Source of the DNA: Buttiauxella brennerae ATCC 51605
GTDB lineage: Bacteria > Pseudomonadota > Gammaproteobacteria > Enterobacterales > Enterobacteriaceae
Direction: 5' to 3'
DNA length: 64,000 bases
Assembly: GCF_001654925.1 (NCBI RefSeq)
Contig: NZ_LXER01000017.1
Location: 434,001-498,000 of the forward strand
The position numbers were made by a program, and so were the translations under genes. Of this stretch, positions 28,542 to 38,516 are shown in pieces. How positions within the stretch are numbered: position 1 is the first letter of the stretch; each line of letters opens with the position of its first letter. The notes below the pieces were generated by a model, which was not told where the DNA came from, searched no databases, and worked only from the letters and a program-made list of their open reading frames with translations.

Positions 28542-29404
28542 GATTTTTCCTTACTCAGTCCGTACACGGTCTGCCCGCGCAGCAAAAACTCGCGACTGAG
28601 GTTACTGAAGTTTTCCGAATGCCCGGCAAACAGCAATCCGCCCGGTTTTAGCAGCGGCACAAAGCGCTGCAAAATTTGCTGTTGCGTTGTTTTGTCAAAA
28701 TAAATCATCACGTTGCGGCAAAATATGGCGTCAAACGGACCCGGAATGGGCGCTTGCTTATCGAGCAAGTTTATCGGCGCAAATTCCATATGACTCGCCA
28801 GGTCACTGCGCACCCGCACCAGCCCTTCATGAGGCCCGGTACCACGCATGAAATAGCGCTGCATTTGCAGTGGCGCCAGCGTTTTCAGCTCGTCCTGCCG
28901 GTAAACGGCACTCTGGGCTTTTTCCAGCACCTGCGTGTCGATATCGCTGGCAAACACCTTCCAGCGTCCCGGTGCCATACCCAGCACATCCGCAAGGGTA
29001 ATGGCGATAGAATACGGCTCCTCTCCGGTCGAGGCCGCCGCACTCCAGACTTTGTATTCCCCACTTCGTTTACGCGCATGTTCTGCGAGGATCGGAAAGT
29101 GATGGCCTTCGCGAAAAAACGCCGTCAGGTTGGTGGTCAGGGAATTAATGAACGCCTGCCATTCGGCATTGCTGCCGTTGGCTTCCAGCATGCTCAAATA
29201 GTGCCCGAAATCCTCCAGGCCCAAAGTGCGCAAACGGCGCACCAGACGGTTGTAAACCATGTCGCGTTTGTGATCGGCCAGCACGATACCTGCACGCTGG
29301 TAAATCAACTGGCATATCCGGCGAAAATGCGTGTCGGACAGCGGTAGACGCTGTGTCATCTGTAACATTAATGACGTTTGCCCGTTGGACAGTGGTGATG
29401 TCAT
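28538..29404 (-). CDS. cheR: Chemoreceptor methyltransferase CheR
   Basis: A 288-residue SAM-dependent methyltransferase for receptor glutamates. It contains [27 protein letters not shown] (SAM loop) and [14 protein letters not shown]. The N-terminal helical domain and the beta-subdomain that binds the NWETF receptor tail are both present. It follows tap directly. Confidence 0.98.
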   Translation of the reverse strand: MTSPLSNGQTSLMLQMTQRLPLSDTHFRRICQLIYQRAGIVLADHKRDMVYNRLVRRLRTLGLEDFGHYLSMLEANGSNAEWQAFINSLTTNLTAFFREGHHFPILAEHARKRSGEYKVWSAAASTGEEPYSIAITLADVLGMAPGRWKVFASDIDTQVLEKAQSAVYRQDELKTLAPLQMQRYFMRGTGPHEGLVRVRSDLASHMEFAPINLLDKQAPIPGPFDAIFCRNVMIYFDKTTQQQILQRFVPLLKPGGLLFAGHSENFSNLSREFLLRGQTVYGLSKEKS

Positions 29405-29423
29405 AGCGCCTTCTCAATCACAA

Positions 29424-31028
29424 TCAGGGGGTGACAAGCACCCCGTTGGTTACTAAATCTCTGGTGACGTCGTCGTTGTCGACACTTTCCAGATTAAACA
29501 CCGATACCACACCGCTCAGATGTTCGGCCTGGCTTGCCAGAGCATCGGTTGCTGCTGCCGCTTCTTCGACCAGCGCGGCATTCTGTTGAGTAACCTGATC
29601 CATCTGGCTTACCGCCTGCGCCACCTGTTCGATGCCACGGCGTTGTTCGTCGGATGCAGACGCGATTTCGCCCATGATGTCGTTAACTTGCGTCACCGAA
29701 CGGACGATTTCCGCCATTGTCGTTGCTGCGGTATCCACCAGTTGCGAGCCTTGCTGCACACGGTCGACCGACTCTTCGATCAGCACTTTGATCTCTTTTG
29801 CTGCCTGCGCGCTGCGTTGTGCCAGGTTGCGCACTTCGCCTGCCACCACAGCAAATCCACGGCCTTGTTCACCCGCACGGGCGGCTTCAACGGCGGCGTT
29901 AAGCGCCAGAATATTGGTTTGGAAGGCGATACCATCAATCACGCTGGTGATGTCGCCAATTTTCTTCGAACTGCCCGCAATGTCGTGCATCGTGCGGGCA
30001 ACGTTTGCGGCCTGTTTGCCGCCCTGTTGTGCGGTGTCTGCCGCAGTACGGGAAAGCTGTGCGGCCTGGCGTGCGTTATCGGCGTTCTGGCCCACCGTTG
30101 CGGTCAGTTGCTCCATGCTGGCGGCCGTTTCAGCAAGCGATGCGGCCTGTTGTTCGGTTCGGGAAGAGAGATCGTTGTTGCCCGCGGCAATTTCAGCGAT
30201 CCCGGTGTGCATCGCCCCACTGCCCTGGCGCACTTGCTGCACAGTCTCTTTCAGCGCTTGCTGCATGTTTTTCAGGCTGCGGAAAATCTCGGAGATTTCA
30301 TTACGCCCATACACGCTTATCGGGCGTGCTAAATCGCCTGCGGCGATGTGCTCAAAGTGGCTACGCACAATATCCAGCGGCTGCACCAGCATACGGCGCG
30401 ACCAGATAATTGAACCCACCAGCATCAGGATGGCGATCACCGTCACGCTGGCGAAAATAATCGCCGAGATCTGGTAGTTCATTTTGCTGTCAGCACTCGA
30501 CGCCGCCACGGTGTCATTGATGCTCTGCTGCCAGGCGTTAAAGTAAGCGTCAAAAATATCCTGTGATTTCTGAATCGGCGCACTCAGGAAGTCAGAAAGC
30601 TGGTTGCTTTCAAGCCAGGTCGTCTGATGTTGTAAATCATCGCGATAAGCGGCGTAGCTCTGCTTCGTCGATACCACCATATCCTCACCTTCTTTATTTA
30701 AAGGTGGGATTTCCAGAAACTGGTTAAACAGCATGTCAGCCTGTTTCAGGCTGCCACGGGCATTTGCCATCAGGCGCTTAATGTCTTCCGGCGGGTAACT
30801 GAGTGCCGTCAGCGTACCGGCACGGCTTAAGGCAGTACTGGCCTGCAACAAAGCCGCACGGCTTTGCGTTAAGGTGTCACGTTGCTGGTTTCCGACTTCA
30901 ACCATTTTAAGATTCTGAAAATCATCCCTGAATGCCCAAAAAGACAATCCATTACTGCCAATCTGCAGCACGCCGCAGACGATCAAGATTAACAACAGAG
31001 TGGTCGAAATTCGGATACGGTTGAACAT
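29424..31028 (-). CDS. tap: Methyl-accepting chemotaxis protein Tap
   Basis: About 534 residues: TM1 (8-28), a periplasmic four-helix sensor, TM2 (near 190-210), HAMP, and a signalling tip with [22 protein letters not shown]. The sensor matches E. coli Tap ([29 protein letters not shown]). Tap signals dipeptides with their binding protein and, in E. coli, pyrimidines. As in E. coli there is no C-terminal NWETF tether. The ATG follows GAGGGGCTGTG and is preferred to the GTG one codon upstream. It lies between tar and cheR. Confidence 0.93.
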   Translation of the reverse strand: MFNRIRISTTLLLILIVCGVLQIGSNGLSFWAFRDDFQNLKMVEVGNQQRDTLTQSRAALLQASTALSRAGTLTALSYPPEDIKRLMANARGSLKQADMLFNQFLEIPPLNKEGEDMVVSTKQSYAAYRDDLQHQTTWLESNQLSDFLSAPIQKSQDIFDAYFNAWQQSINDTVAASSADSKMNYQISAIIFASVTVIAILMLVGSIIWSRRMLVQPLDIVRSHFEHIAAGDLARPISVYGRNEISEIFRSLKNMQQALKETVQQVRQGSGAMHTGIAEIAAGNNDLSSRTEQQAASLAETAASMEQLTATVGQNADNARQAAQLSRTAADTAQQGGKQAANVARTMHDIAGSSKKIGDITSVIDGIAFQTNILALNAAVEAARAGEQGRGFAVVAGEVRNLAQRSAQAAKEIKVLIEESVDRVQQGSQLVDTAATTMAEIVRSVTQVNDIMGEIASASDEQRRGIEQVAQAVSQMDQVTQQNAALVEEAAAATDALASQAEHLSGVVSVFNLESVDNDDVTRDLVTNGVLVTP

Positions 31029-31070
31029 CACAGCCCCTCAGCCGGCACGTCTGCCGGCCATTAATGTTTC

Positions 31071-32732
31071 TTAGAAAGTTTCCCAGTTATCGTCGTGCCC
31101 GCTTACGGCCGGTTTACTCGTTTTGAGCGTCGGCGCAGGCGAAGGTGTGGTGCTAACCGAAGGTGTCAACGCAGGTTCCGTTGTTAAACGGAAGGCTGCG
31201 ACCAGCTGGTTAAGCATGCTGGCTTGTTCTTCAAGTGCTGCGGCGGCAGAGGCTGATTCCTCCACCAGCGAGGCGTTCTGTTGAGTCACGCGGTCCATTT
31301 CTGAAACTGCCAGCGCAACCTGTTCGATACCGTGACTTTGTTCATCAGAGGCGGAGGCAATTTCACCCATGATGTCGGTGACACGCGTCACCGCATTCAC
31401 GATGTCGCTCATGGTTTCTCCGGCGCTTTCAACCAGCACCGAGCCGGTATCCACGCGGGAAACAGAATCTTCAATCAGCCCTTTAATCTCTTTCGCCGCC
31501 TGGGCGCTACGCTGTGCCAGGTTGCGCACTTCACCAGCAACGACGGCAAAACCACGCCCCTGCTCGCCGGCACGCGCCGCTTCTACAGCGGCGTTCAGCG
31601 CCAGGATGTTGGTCTGGAAAGCAATGCCGTCAATCACACCAGTAATATCAGCAATTTTCTTCGAGGAACCGGCGATGTCGTGCATGGTTTTCACCACGCC
31701 ATCCACCACTTTGCCGCCGCGTTGAGCCGTTTCGGAGGCGCTTAATGCCAGTTGTGATGCCTGACGGGCGTTTTCTGCGTTCTGCTTAACGGTAGCGGTA
31801 AGCTGTTCCATGCTGGCGGCAGTTTCTTCAAGAGAGGCGGCCTGCTGTTCAGTACGCGATGAGAGGTCGTTATTCCCGGCGGCAATTTCACTCGCCCCGC
31901 TGTAGATGGCGTCAGAACCATCGCGCACGCTGCCGACAGTGATGATCAGTTCTTGCTGCATATGGCGCACGCTGGAAGTCAGCTCGCTGATTTCATTGCG
32001 GCCAGTGGAAACAATATTGTCCGTCAGGTTGCCGTTGGCGATTTCACGAATATGGCCGATAACCACAGTCAGCGGTTTTAGCAGGATGCGACGCATACCG
32101 AACCACACCAGAACGATCACCGCAAACAGGGCTAATGCCAGACCTGCGATTTGCCATTTGGCAAAGTTGTAATCATGGGTGCTATCAATGAACGATTGCT
32201 CGTACATGCGATCGTTAAGGGCGATGTAACTGCTGTATTCGGCCTGGAGGGCGTTTTGCAGGCTTTGGGTCGACTGGGCAAAATAGGCGTCCATGTTGCC
32301 TGTTTCCAGGTAACCCACCAGTTCGCTCAGGGCTTGATTATAGTTTTTGTAGTCATCATCAATGCCGTTGACCAGCGTTTCAATTTCCTGGCTGGCAGCA
32401 GGAACTTGTTTGAATAAGGTGTAATGTTGTTGTGCATCGGCGAGGGATTTTTTGGCGTTGCTCAGCAACTCCGTTTTTGCAGCACTTTGCCCATTGCTGG
32501 CATCCATCATCATCCGCGCAGCCGAACGGCTGAGGTTGATGCGGGTTTGCAGCATCAATTCCCAGGTGTTAGCCAGTTCCGATTGCTGAACGCGTAACTC
32601 CCTGGAAACTTTAAAACTGTCGTTATTTTGTTTAAGCGAGTTAAAAAACATTCCGCCAGAGATGAGCTGGAGGAGCGCGAACACCACCAGCACCATCATT
32701 AGCATGGTGACAACGCGAATACGGTTCAACAT
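31071..32732 (-). CDS. tar: Methyl-accepting chemotaxis protein Tar
   Basis: A 553-residue chemoreceptor with TM1, periplasmic sensor, TM2, HAMP and the conserved tip. The sensor retains [19 protein letters not shown], including the arginines that bind aspartate in E. coli Tar. The protein ends NWETF, the CheR/CheB docking peptide. It occupies the tar position before tap, but cheW is now 12.7 kb away. A consensus sigma-28 promoter lies directly upstream, so expression does not depend on cheW. Confidence 0.92.
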   Translation of the reverse strand: MLNRIRVVTMLMMVLVVFALLQLISGGMFFNSLKQNNDSFKVSRELRVQQSELANTWELMLQTRINLSRSAARMMMDASNGQSAAKTELLSNAKKSLADAQQHYTLFKQVPAASQEIETLVNGIDDDYKNYNQALSELVGYLETGNMDAYFAQSTQSLQNALQAEYSSYIALNDRMYEQSFIDSTHDYNFAKWQIAGLALALFAVIVLVWFGMRRILLKPLTVVIGHIREIANGNLTDNIVSTGRNEISELTSSVRHMQQELIITVGSVRDGSDAIYSGASEIAAGNNDLSSRTEQQAASLEETAASMEQLTATVKQNAENARQASQLALSASETAQRGGKVVDGVVKTMHDIAGSSKKIADITGVIDGIAFQTNILALNAAVEAARAGEQGRGFAVVAGEVRNLAQRSAQAAKEIKGLIEDSVSRVDTGSVLVESAGETMSDIVNAVTRVTDIMGEIASASDEQSHGIEQVALAVSEMDRVTQQNASLVEESASAAAALEEQASMLNQLVAAFRLTTEPALTPSVSTTPSPAPTLKTSKPAVSGHDDNWETF

Positions 32733-32763
32733 ATAACACCCTTTTAATGATTTCTTATCGGTG

Positions 32764-32790
32764 TTATCGGCATGTGGTGCGGAAACTTTA
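32764..32790 (-). promoter_or_regulatory. Sigma-28 (FliA) promoter for tar-tap-cheRBYZ
   Basis: On the minus strand TAAAGTTT, 11 nt, GCCGATAA: an exact match to the enterobacterial flagellar class 3 consensus. It starts about 30 bp upstream of the tar ATG. Confidence 0.92.
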
Positions 32791-32817
32791 CGTGAAACTT
32801 TTCAGGCGTGTTGTCAT

Positions 32818-33795
32818 TTAAAACGCGACATCTACCACTAACGTATCGCTGTAAGTCCCGGCGGGTGGTGTCGTTTGCGTAGTCAGCACTTTTGCCACGT
32901 AATTGTAATTACGCAGCAACCCATCGGTACTTAACCCTGATGAAGCCGCACTCGCCCAGCGTTCTGCGCCCACACTCCCCCAGCGGTCAGTGCCATTAGA
33001 TTTGTAGAGTTCATAACTCATATAGTTGTTGCCACTTTTCATGCGCCGCACGCTGCCATTCACATTCAAACCATCATTCACACCCACGGTGTAGGTACTG
33101 CCTTTGGTGCAGGTAATTGCGATGCTTTGGGAAACACTTTTGAAATTCTGCACCAGCGGTGCGCTATCAAAACTCACCGCCGGAGCGGTAATGGTGCTGC
33201 AATCGTTGCTCACAGTCAGGCTGACGGTGGTGCCCGGTGATCCGTTCCCCGTCTGGTACGCCAGGCATACCGCCACACCGAGGCTGCACACGTTCCAGTC
33301 GATTCGGAAATTAAATATCACGCTGTATGGCCCGGCGCTGACGTTCTGCCCGGCTACCGTTGTCAGGTAAATCGGCAAGGTGTAACGCTTACTGGCGAGT
33401 AAATCCAGTAGCGAATTGCCACTCCAGGTGTAAGTCCCGCCGACTTTAATTTCGCTGCCTCCGGTACACCCGGACAGAGCACAAACAATGACCGGCACGT
33501 TGTCGGTATTGGTTGTGTCGTCGGTTCGCCTGAGCAAACCCCGCGTCCCGGTGCCAATCACCGCCGGCGTGGTCCCAAGATAAGTGAGTTTTATCGAATC
33601 CGACGTCAGCAAATTCAGCACTGTGTCGCAATCAACTGAAAACGAAGCGCTGGTGCTCTGAGGCGTTGAGTTAATAACAAACGAGCTTTTGGTGCCAAAC
33701 GAGGCATTGACTCCGCTCAATCGGCAATCAGCTTGCGCGGATTGGCCGAAAAATAGCAGCAATGCCGCCAGAGTCCACACGCAGCGGCCCGTCAT
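32818..33795 (-). CDS. Csu-type pilus tip protein (CsuE-like, spore coat U domains)
   Basis: A 325-residue protein with a signal peptide (cleavage after FGQSAQA) and two SCPU-type pilin-like domains: Cys-rich ADCRLSGVNASFG at the start and AGTYSDTLVVDVAF at the end. In archaic Csu pili the two-domain CsuE is the tip adhesin. It is the last gene of the operon and overlaps the usher by 4 bp. The ATG of MTGRCVW is preferred over an upstream GTG. Confidence 0.82.
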   Translation of the reverse strand: MTGRCVWTLAALLLFFGQSAQADCRLSGVNASFGTKSSFVINSTPQSTSASFSVDCDTVLNLLTSDSIKLTYLGTTPAVIGTGTRGLLRRTDDTTNTDNVPVIVCALSGCTGGSEIKVGGTYTWSGNSLLDLLASKRYTLPIYLTTVAGQNVSAGPYSVIFNFRIDWNVCSLGVAVCLAYQTGNGSPGTTVSLTVSNDCSTITAPAVSFDSAPLVQNFKSVSQSIAITCTKGSTYTVGVNDGLNVNGSVRRMKSGNNYMSYELYKSNGTDRWGSVGAERWASAASSGLSTDGLLRNYNYVAKVLTTQTTPPAGTYSDTLVVDVAF

Positions 33796-36188
33796 CTCGC
33801 TGCCGCCTGGCACACCAAAGGGCCATAAGTTTTGAGTTTGTGAGCAGGGTTATTTTCGAGCCGTAACGTGGCACTACAATGTTTTCCTTCCGGCGTGGTG
33901 ACCGTGAGTTGATTGACCTGGCTGAGGTTTTCGAGGTAGACGATACCGTCATATCCCACGGGTGCAGGCGGTTGTAATGACCGGTAAACCTGGCTTGAAA
34001 CCGGCAGGTTTACTCCGCGACTGTCTTGCAAAATCACACTGGCGGCAATCTCTTGCTCCATTGGGAAATCAAGTAAATAACCAGAGTGACGACGTAACGC
34101 CACGCGGCGTTCGGTATCTTTGATACGGGTATCGGCCGGTAAGTTAAGGGTGTTGATGCTGTAATTTGCCGGGTAATACGATGACACGCCGCTTATTAGC
34201 AGGTAACCGTCGTCGTCAGTGGTGCCTATCGGTTGATTTTCGAAATTCACCGTAACGTCGCCATATCCCTCGGTACTGACCACCACAAAGGCATCGTTAA
34301 TACGGTTTGCCGCCAGCAATGTGTTGTCCATCAGGACCAGTGAGCCAGACATTTCACCCCACTGGGTGTAGTTATCTCGCTGCCCATAGACGCCGCCCTG
34401 CAACTCGACTTTGTTGTTACGCCAGCCAAGTGTGGCCTGCTGGTAATCGTCGTCATCACTCAGATGTGCATACGCCATGTTCCAGCTGAACCCACCGTTA
34501 CTTGGCATGGCGTGGTTGTAGTTCACTCGTTGGGCGCTACCCGCATCCGGCGTGCTTTCCACGCTAAATGCCGCGCTGTCTGCGCCACCCAGCGGCACCT
34601 GCAATGACAGCGCGAGGCTCCAGCCATTTTGTTCGGGATCATGGCTTGCAGCCAGATAAAAGCTGCTGTTTCCCCACAGGTTTTTACTCCACGATAAATT
34701 AAGCAGCTGTGTTTTTTCATCGTCAAAACTGCGCACGTCGATCCACGCCGCACCGATGTTGCCAAAACTGCCAAAGTTGAAAGAGAGTGAGTATTGATCG
34801 GTGCTGCGACTGAGGCTGGCTATCGGCTGGTTATTTTCGTCATACATGTCGGGGGAGTCGTAGAGCGCAAGGTTGCCGAAACTGCGGTCACGGTGGCTGT
34901 GCTGCGTTCCGATGTTGAACCAGTTGGTGTTGTACTGATAACCCCAGTTCACTTGCTGACCGCTCTGGCCGCGCATTTCACTGTGCGACCAGGCACCATT
35001 AACCACGCCAAAATGCCCCAGTTTCACCAGCGTCCCCACGCCACCTAACGCCAGTGATTCTGCGCCTTCAGCATGGCTTTCCAGCGTCCAGAAATCGTTA
35101 ACACCGTAGCGGTACGAACCACTGACCGCCGCCGGGCCGTAAGAAAAATTGTCGATGCCGTAGTCACGCCGCAAGCTGCCAAGCGTTAAAGCCCCGTCGC
35201 TCAGGCCGGGTTTAAGTAATTCACTGGCGACATAAAACGGTAAGGTGGTGGACACCTGGCGGCCCAGCGCATCGGTGGTCACCAGCACTGCATCGCCGGA
35301 ACCATTAATGTAGGGAAGATTGGTCAGAGTGAACGGGCCGGGTTGCAGGTCGGTACTGCCGCTGCGATAGCCGTTGATAAAGACATCTACCGTGGAAGGC
35401 ACCGCCGCTTCGCCGGAAAATGCCGGTAGCGGATAAGTGATGAGATCGGGGCGCAGTGAGAAATCACGGCCAATTGACACGCCACCCATGCGCACGCTGT
35501 TGCTCCAGCTTAATGCGTCGCTCACCACGTCGCCCGCCGACCAGCTGATAATATCGTCTTCGTCAGTACCGGTTAAGGTGGTGTCGTAACGCCGGTAACC
35601 CTCGTTGCCTGCCGAATCCTCGCCGGTGATATTCTGGCCAAACGTCCCTGTAGAAGAGAGACTAAGGTTACCGCTGAACATCCGTAATTCATGCCACAAC
35701 GACGCCTGGCTGCCGCTGCTTTGAGCATGATTCGCGTAGAGATCGTAGTTGAGTAGCGCCCCGCTACCGCTCAAAGGCTTGAAACTGTCATCCTGTTTGC
35801 CAAGGGCGATGGCCTGGCTCGGCAACCATTCATTGGGAACGGTCATCAGCAGCCGTTGCCCGCTGCTGTCATATTGTGTTTTCACCTTGTTCATTGCTGA
35901 GACATTCACTTCGTCCGAGGTGAATTTGTCACCCGGTAGTCCGGCGCGCTGAAGATCGGCGCGGCTGACAAAAAACTGCCCGTTGCGCTGGGTAACAGGC
36001 ACCACCCGTCCACTGTCCCACTGGTTGAAAACCAGCGATAAATGAAACAGCACACTCTGGTCCAGAGTTTGTGCCTCAGGGGGTGCCGGCAACGCATCAT
36101 CTTCAGGCGCCGCCATGCTGCACAGCGGCAGAGAAACGAGAAGCATCGCCATGGGTAATCGACTCAATTGACCGGAGAGGATTGCCAT
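33792..36188 (-). CDS. Csu-type outer-membrane usher (CsuD-like)
   Basis: A 798-residue usher of the archaic (sigma) class: signal peptide to SMAAPEDD, then a barrel with the GRDFSLRPDLITYPLPAFSGEAAVPSTVDVFING-type block and PGPFTLTNLPYINGSGDAVLV, and a C-terminal CSATLRLENN. Ushers of this class are slightly shorter than classical ones, as here. It overlaps the chaperone gene by 25 bp. Confidence 0.9.
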   Translation of the reverse strand: MAILSGQLSRLPMAMLLVSLPLCSMAAPEDDALPAPPEAQTLDQSVLFHLSLVFNQWDSGRVVPVTQRNGQFFVSRADLQRAGLPGDKFTSDEVNVSAMNKVKTQYDSSGQRLLMTVPNEWLPSQAIALGKQDDSFKPLSGSGALLNYDLYANHAQSSGSQASLWHELRMFSGNLSLSSTGTFGQNITGEDSAGNEGYRRYDTTLTGTDEDDIISWSAGDVVSDALSWSNSVRMGGVSIGRDFSLRPDLITYPLPAFSGEAAVPSTVDVFINGYRSGSTDLQPGPFTLTNLPYINGSGDAVLVTTDALGRQVSTTLPFYVASELLKPGLSDGALTLGSLRRDYGIDNFSYGPAAVSGSYRYGVNDFWTLESHAEGAESLALGGVGTLVKLGHFGVVNGAWSHSEMRGQSGQQVNWGYQYNTNWFNIGTQHSHRDRSFGNLALYDSPDMYDENNQPIASLSRSTDQYSLSFNFGSFGNIGAAWIDVRSFDDEKTQLLNLSWSKNLWGNSSFYLAASHDPEQNGWSLALSLQVPLGGADSAAFSVESTPDAGSAQRVNYNHAMPSNGGFSWNMAYAHLSDDDDYQQATLGWRNNKVELQGGVYGQRDNYTQWGEMSGSLVLMDNTLLAANRINDAFVVVSTEGYGDVTVNFENQPIGTTDDDGYLLISGVSSYYPANYSINTLNLPADTRIKDTERRVALRRHSGYLLDFPMEQEIAASVILQDSRGVNLPVSSQVYRSLQPPAPVGYDGIVYLENLSQVNQLTVTTPEGKHCSATLRLENNPAHKLKTYGPLVCQAAAR

Positions 36189-36916
36189 TGTTCGGAACGA
36201 GCATTAATCGTTGCAGACAATTGGTCAGGCCGGGTAAATGAGGCGGGCAGCGGCCATTCACGCTGGCTATTCGGTAACACGTAGCCCATCAGGCCGTCAG
36301 TCAGTGTCCGTTTTTGGCTCCCCTGGCGCAAAGTGACTTTGCTTAACCGGGCGTGAACGCTTCCACGGTTAGTGACTTGTAACGTCGGCTGGCCATTTTC
36401 AGTCGTCACGCGCCACGACAGTTTTGCCGGTTCCGTGTTGGCGTGGTTACTGGCCGCTTTTTCAATGTCCATACCTGCGCCATAGGAAAACAGTGGGATG
36501 GAATAACGCATCTGCAATTTCAGGCCAATTTGCGGTTTGTTATTGTCCGCAGCTTCGGGGATTTCATCGACCACGATGCGGTAAGCCTGTTCCTGGCCCG
36601 GTGGCACCACATTCTGTTTGATTAAGCGGATGAGCTGTTTTCCGCCCCCTTCAATGCGCACAATCGGCGGGCTTGCCACGACATCCTGTTGTGCCTGGTA
36701 TTTTTCATGCCCTTCCTGCTGCGACCAGCCCACTACGCGCACTTGCATCGTTGTCGGGGATTGACTTTGGTTTTGAACCCACAGTTCTGCTGCTTTTGCA
36801 TCGGCATCAAGATAAGGGTCAATGGGCCAGATAAGGATATTCCCGGCCGCCAGAGCCTGTGCGCTGGCAAGACAACCTGCGGCAAGCAACAGTTTACGCG
36901 AATGCCATTGCATCAT
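36164..36916 (-). CDS. Csu-type periplasmic chaperone (CsuC-like)
   Basis: A 250-residue chaperone with a signal peptide (AQALAAGN) and PapD-like fold. Blocks include ILIWPIDPYLDADAKAAELWVQN and QLIRLIKQNVVPPGQEQAYRIVVDEIP, typical of archaic chaperones. The ATG follows GGGAGAAAACA. It lies between the pilin genes and the usher. Confidence 0.88.
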   Translation of the reverse strand: MMQWHSRKLLLAAGCLASAQALAAGNILIWPIDPYLDADAKAAELWVQNQSQSPTTMQVRVVGWSQQEGHEKYQAQQDVVASPPIVRIEGGGKQLIRLIKQNVVPPGQEQAYRIVVDEIPEAADNNKPQIGLKLQMRYSIPLFSYGAGMDIEKAASNHANTEPAKLSWRVTTENGQPTLQVTNRGSVHARLSKVTLRQGSQKRTLTDGLMGYVLPNSQREWPLPASFTRPDQLSATINARSEQWQSSPVN

Positions 36917-36931
36917 TGTTTTCTCCCTTTG

Positions 36932-37435
36932 TTACCATGACAACGTCACAGTCAGTTGGTCGGTGTAAGTGCCCGCAGGGCTAAACCCCGTTAATTGCGC
37001 CGCACCAAAAATCGGTAACGTAATGTTGTTACTGTTGCTGTAAGTAATCGCCACCGCCTGGTTGACCAGGATTTCTGTGTTGGCGGTCAGTGCACCGCTG
37101 GTATACAGCCGATACGGCACCGCTTCTGTGCTGCCAGTGCGCACCATATTGCGCAGCGTGGTGTAATTTTTGCCGCCATCTATGGTCATGCTTAACGCCA
37201 CCCCCGGCGTGCAAGCCAGTGCCAGCGAGGTGTCAGGGAGTAGCGCACTGCTTCTGACGCCGTTTTCTACACCGGTATGGCTGCCAAAATTCAATGTGCC
37301 AAATATGCCGCCAGTGCCACTGGCTACCGAACAGCCAGGCGTTATCGTCGCCCCCACCTGAAATGACTGCGTTGTTACCGCACTTGCCGGAAGCGCAATC
37401 ATCATTCCCCACATCAAAGCGTGAAATTTATGCAA
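36932..37435 (-). CDS. Csu-type minor pilin (spore coat U domain)
   Basis: A 167-residue SCPU protein with a short signal peptide (MHKFHALMWGMMIALPASA), GCSVASGTGGIFGTLNFG and C-terminal AGTYTDQLTVTLSW. The start is TTG with GAGGG 7 nt upstream; the next ATG would remove the charged N-terminus of the signal peptide. It is the second pilin gene, 15 bp before the chaperone gene. Confidence 0.8.
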   Translation of the reverse strand: MHKFHALMWGMMIALPASAVTTQSFQVGATITPGCSVASGTGGIFGTLNFGSHTGVENGVRSSALLPDTSLALACTPGVALSMTIDGGKNYTTLRNMVRTGSTEAVPYRLYTSGALTANTEILVNQAVAITYSNSNNITLPIFGAAQLTGFSPAGTYTDQLTVTLSW

Positions 37436-37498
37436 AGCGCGGCCCTCAGCAGCGGTAACTGTCTGCTTTTAAATTCTAAAAATGATAGAAAAATGAGT

Positions 37499-37516
37499 AC
37501 CCGAAATTATTCGGGT
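37499..37516 (-). terminator. Hairpin between the two Csu pilin genes
   Basis: ACCCGAA-ATTA-TTCGGGT, a perfect 7-bp stem with a T-rich stretch beyond it on the minus strand. It is a candidate attenuator giving more of the first pilin. Confidence 0.5.
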
Positions 37517-37535
37517 GAGTGAGCAGCTACAGGGT

Positions 37536-38108
37536 TCAGTACGTCACACTGACATTGATGATGTCTGAGTAAGTCCCGGGTTTCACCGTGACGCTATTCC
37601 CGCCACCGACAATGCGCCCGTAAACAATGTAGTTGTCGACGCCGGCGGTCGTGGATGCTTTCGGAACAGCCGCATTGTTGGCGATCACATTATTGAACGC
37701 CGTGTCGCTATAAATGCTGTACGCCACACCTTGTGTCGCATCAGTTGTATTGACCAGGTAACGGGCGGGCGTGCCCGGTGTACCGACGGTAGTGCCAGGG
37801 GCTGCGTTAGTGCTGCCCGACACCTGCACGGTGTAAGGTGCACCAGATGTGCACTGGATACTAAAGCTATTACCGCCAGCAGCGCCCGAAAGCACGGTCG
37901 TCAGCGTAGAAAATGTGGCGGGATGTTCACCAAAATTCAGCGTACCAAAGTTGATACCATCCTGAGAGGGCGAGCCGTTGATCAGGCAGCCATTGGTCAG
38001 TACAAGTGTCGCAGTAATGGTACCGCTGCTGGTTACCACCGCCTGCGCCCCGCTTATTCCACACAGTAAACCACTGCCACAAAGCAACAAAAGTGTGTGC
38101 GTTTTCAT
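37536..38108 (-). CDS. Csu-type major pilin (CsuA/B-like, spore coat U domain)
   Basis: About 190 residues with a signal peptide (MKTHTLLLLCGSGLLCGISGAQA), the SCPU core TNGCLINGSPSQDGINFGTLNFG, a second Cys in SIQCTSGAPY, and C-terminal PGTYSDIINVSVTY. The ATG follows GAGGGCTTAACA; an upstream in-frame start is not used. It is the first gene of the leftward Csu-type operon, consistent with the main fibre subunit. Confidence 0.82.
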   Translation of the reverse strand: MKTHTLLLLCGSGLLCGISGAQAVVTSSGTITATLVLTNGCLINGSPSQDGINFGTLNFGEHPATFSTLTTVLSGAAGGNSFSIQCTSGAPYTVQVSGSTNAAPGTTVGTPGTPARYLVNTTDATQGVAYSIYSDTAFNNVIANNAAVPKASTTAGVDNYIVYGRIVGGGNSVTVKPGTYSDIINVSVTY

Positions 38109-38516
38109 TGTTAAGCCCTCATTTGGCACATCCGATGCCCTGTGGATTTCCAGGGCGATGAATACGCTAACTTATTGAAATTTAGTTTAGGTATGCCGAA
38201 ATGACCAGAGACTGAGTGATAAATCACCTTGATGTATGATTGCAAAATTTTCTTATTTCAAATCAACCAACTAACCACGAAACGCCCGAGGAACCGCTGA
38301 GGGGAGACAGAAATATTAATATTGTTTTCGTGAGTGTTGTCACGTTGTTACATAAGAAGTTCTGAATTAACAATTGCGACAAAAAGTAAAAAATAGTTGA
38401 ATCCTGCCGCGCTTTGCTTCAATTTATGGGCCGAATAGATATTGGACAATCATAATTATTATATATAGTTCAATAGGTTAAATAAATGTTACCAACTCGA
38501 TGGGGAAATCAGGTAA
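38109..38516. promoter_or_regulatory. Divergent promoter region, Csu-type operon / symporter
   Basis: About 400 bp of AT-rich DNA between a leftward pilus operon and a rightward transporter. A weak rightward pair TTGGAC, 16 nt, TATAGT lies near 38443-38472. No clear leftward promoter, operator or repeat was recognised. Confidence 0.35.

Noticed and set aside
29520-30477. Two long frames antisense to tap (270 and 281 codons)
   Set aside because: Both arise from the highly conserved signalling-domain codons of tap; no start signals or similarity.
36424-37361. Several 60-65-codon frames opposite the Csu-type chaperone and pilins
   Set aside because: Shadows of real genes without start signals.
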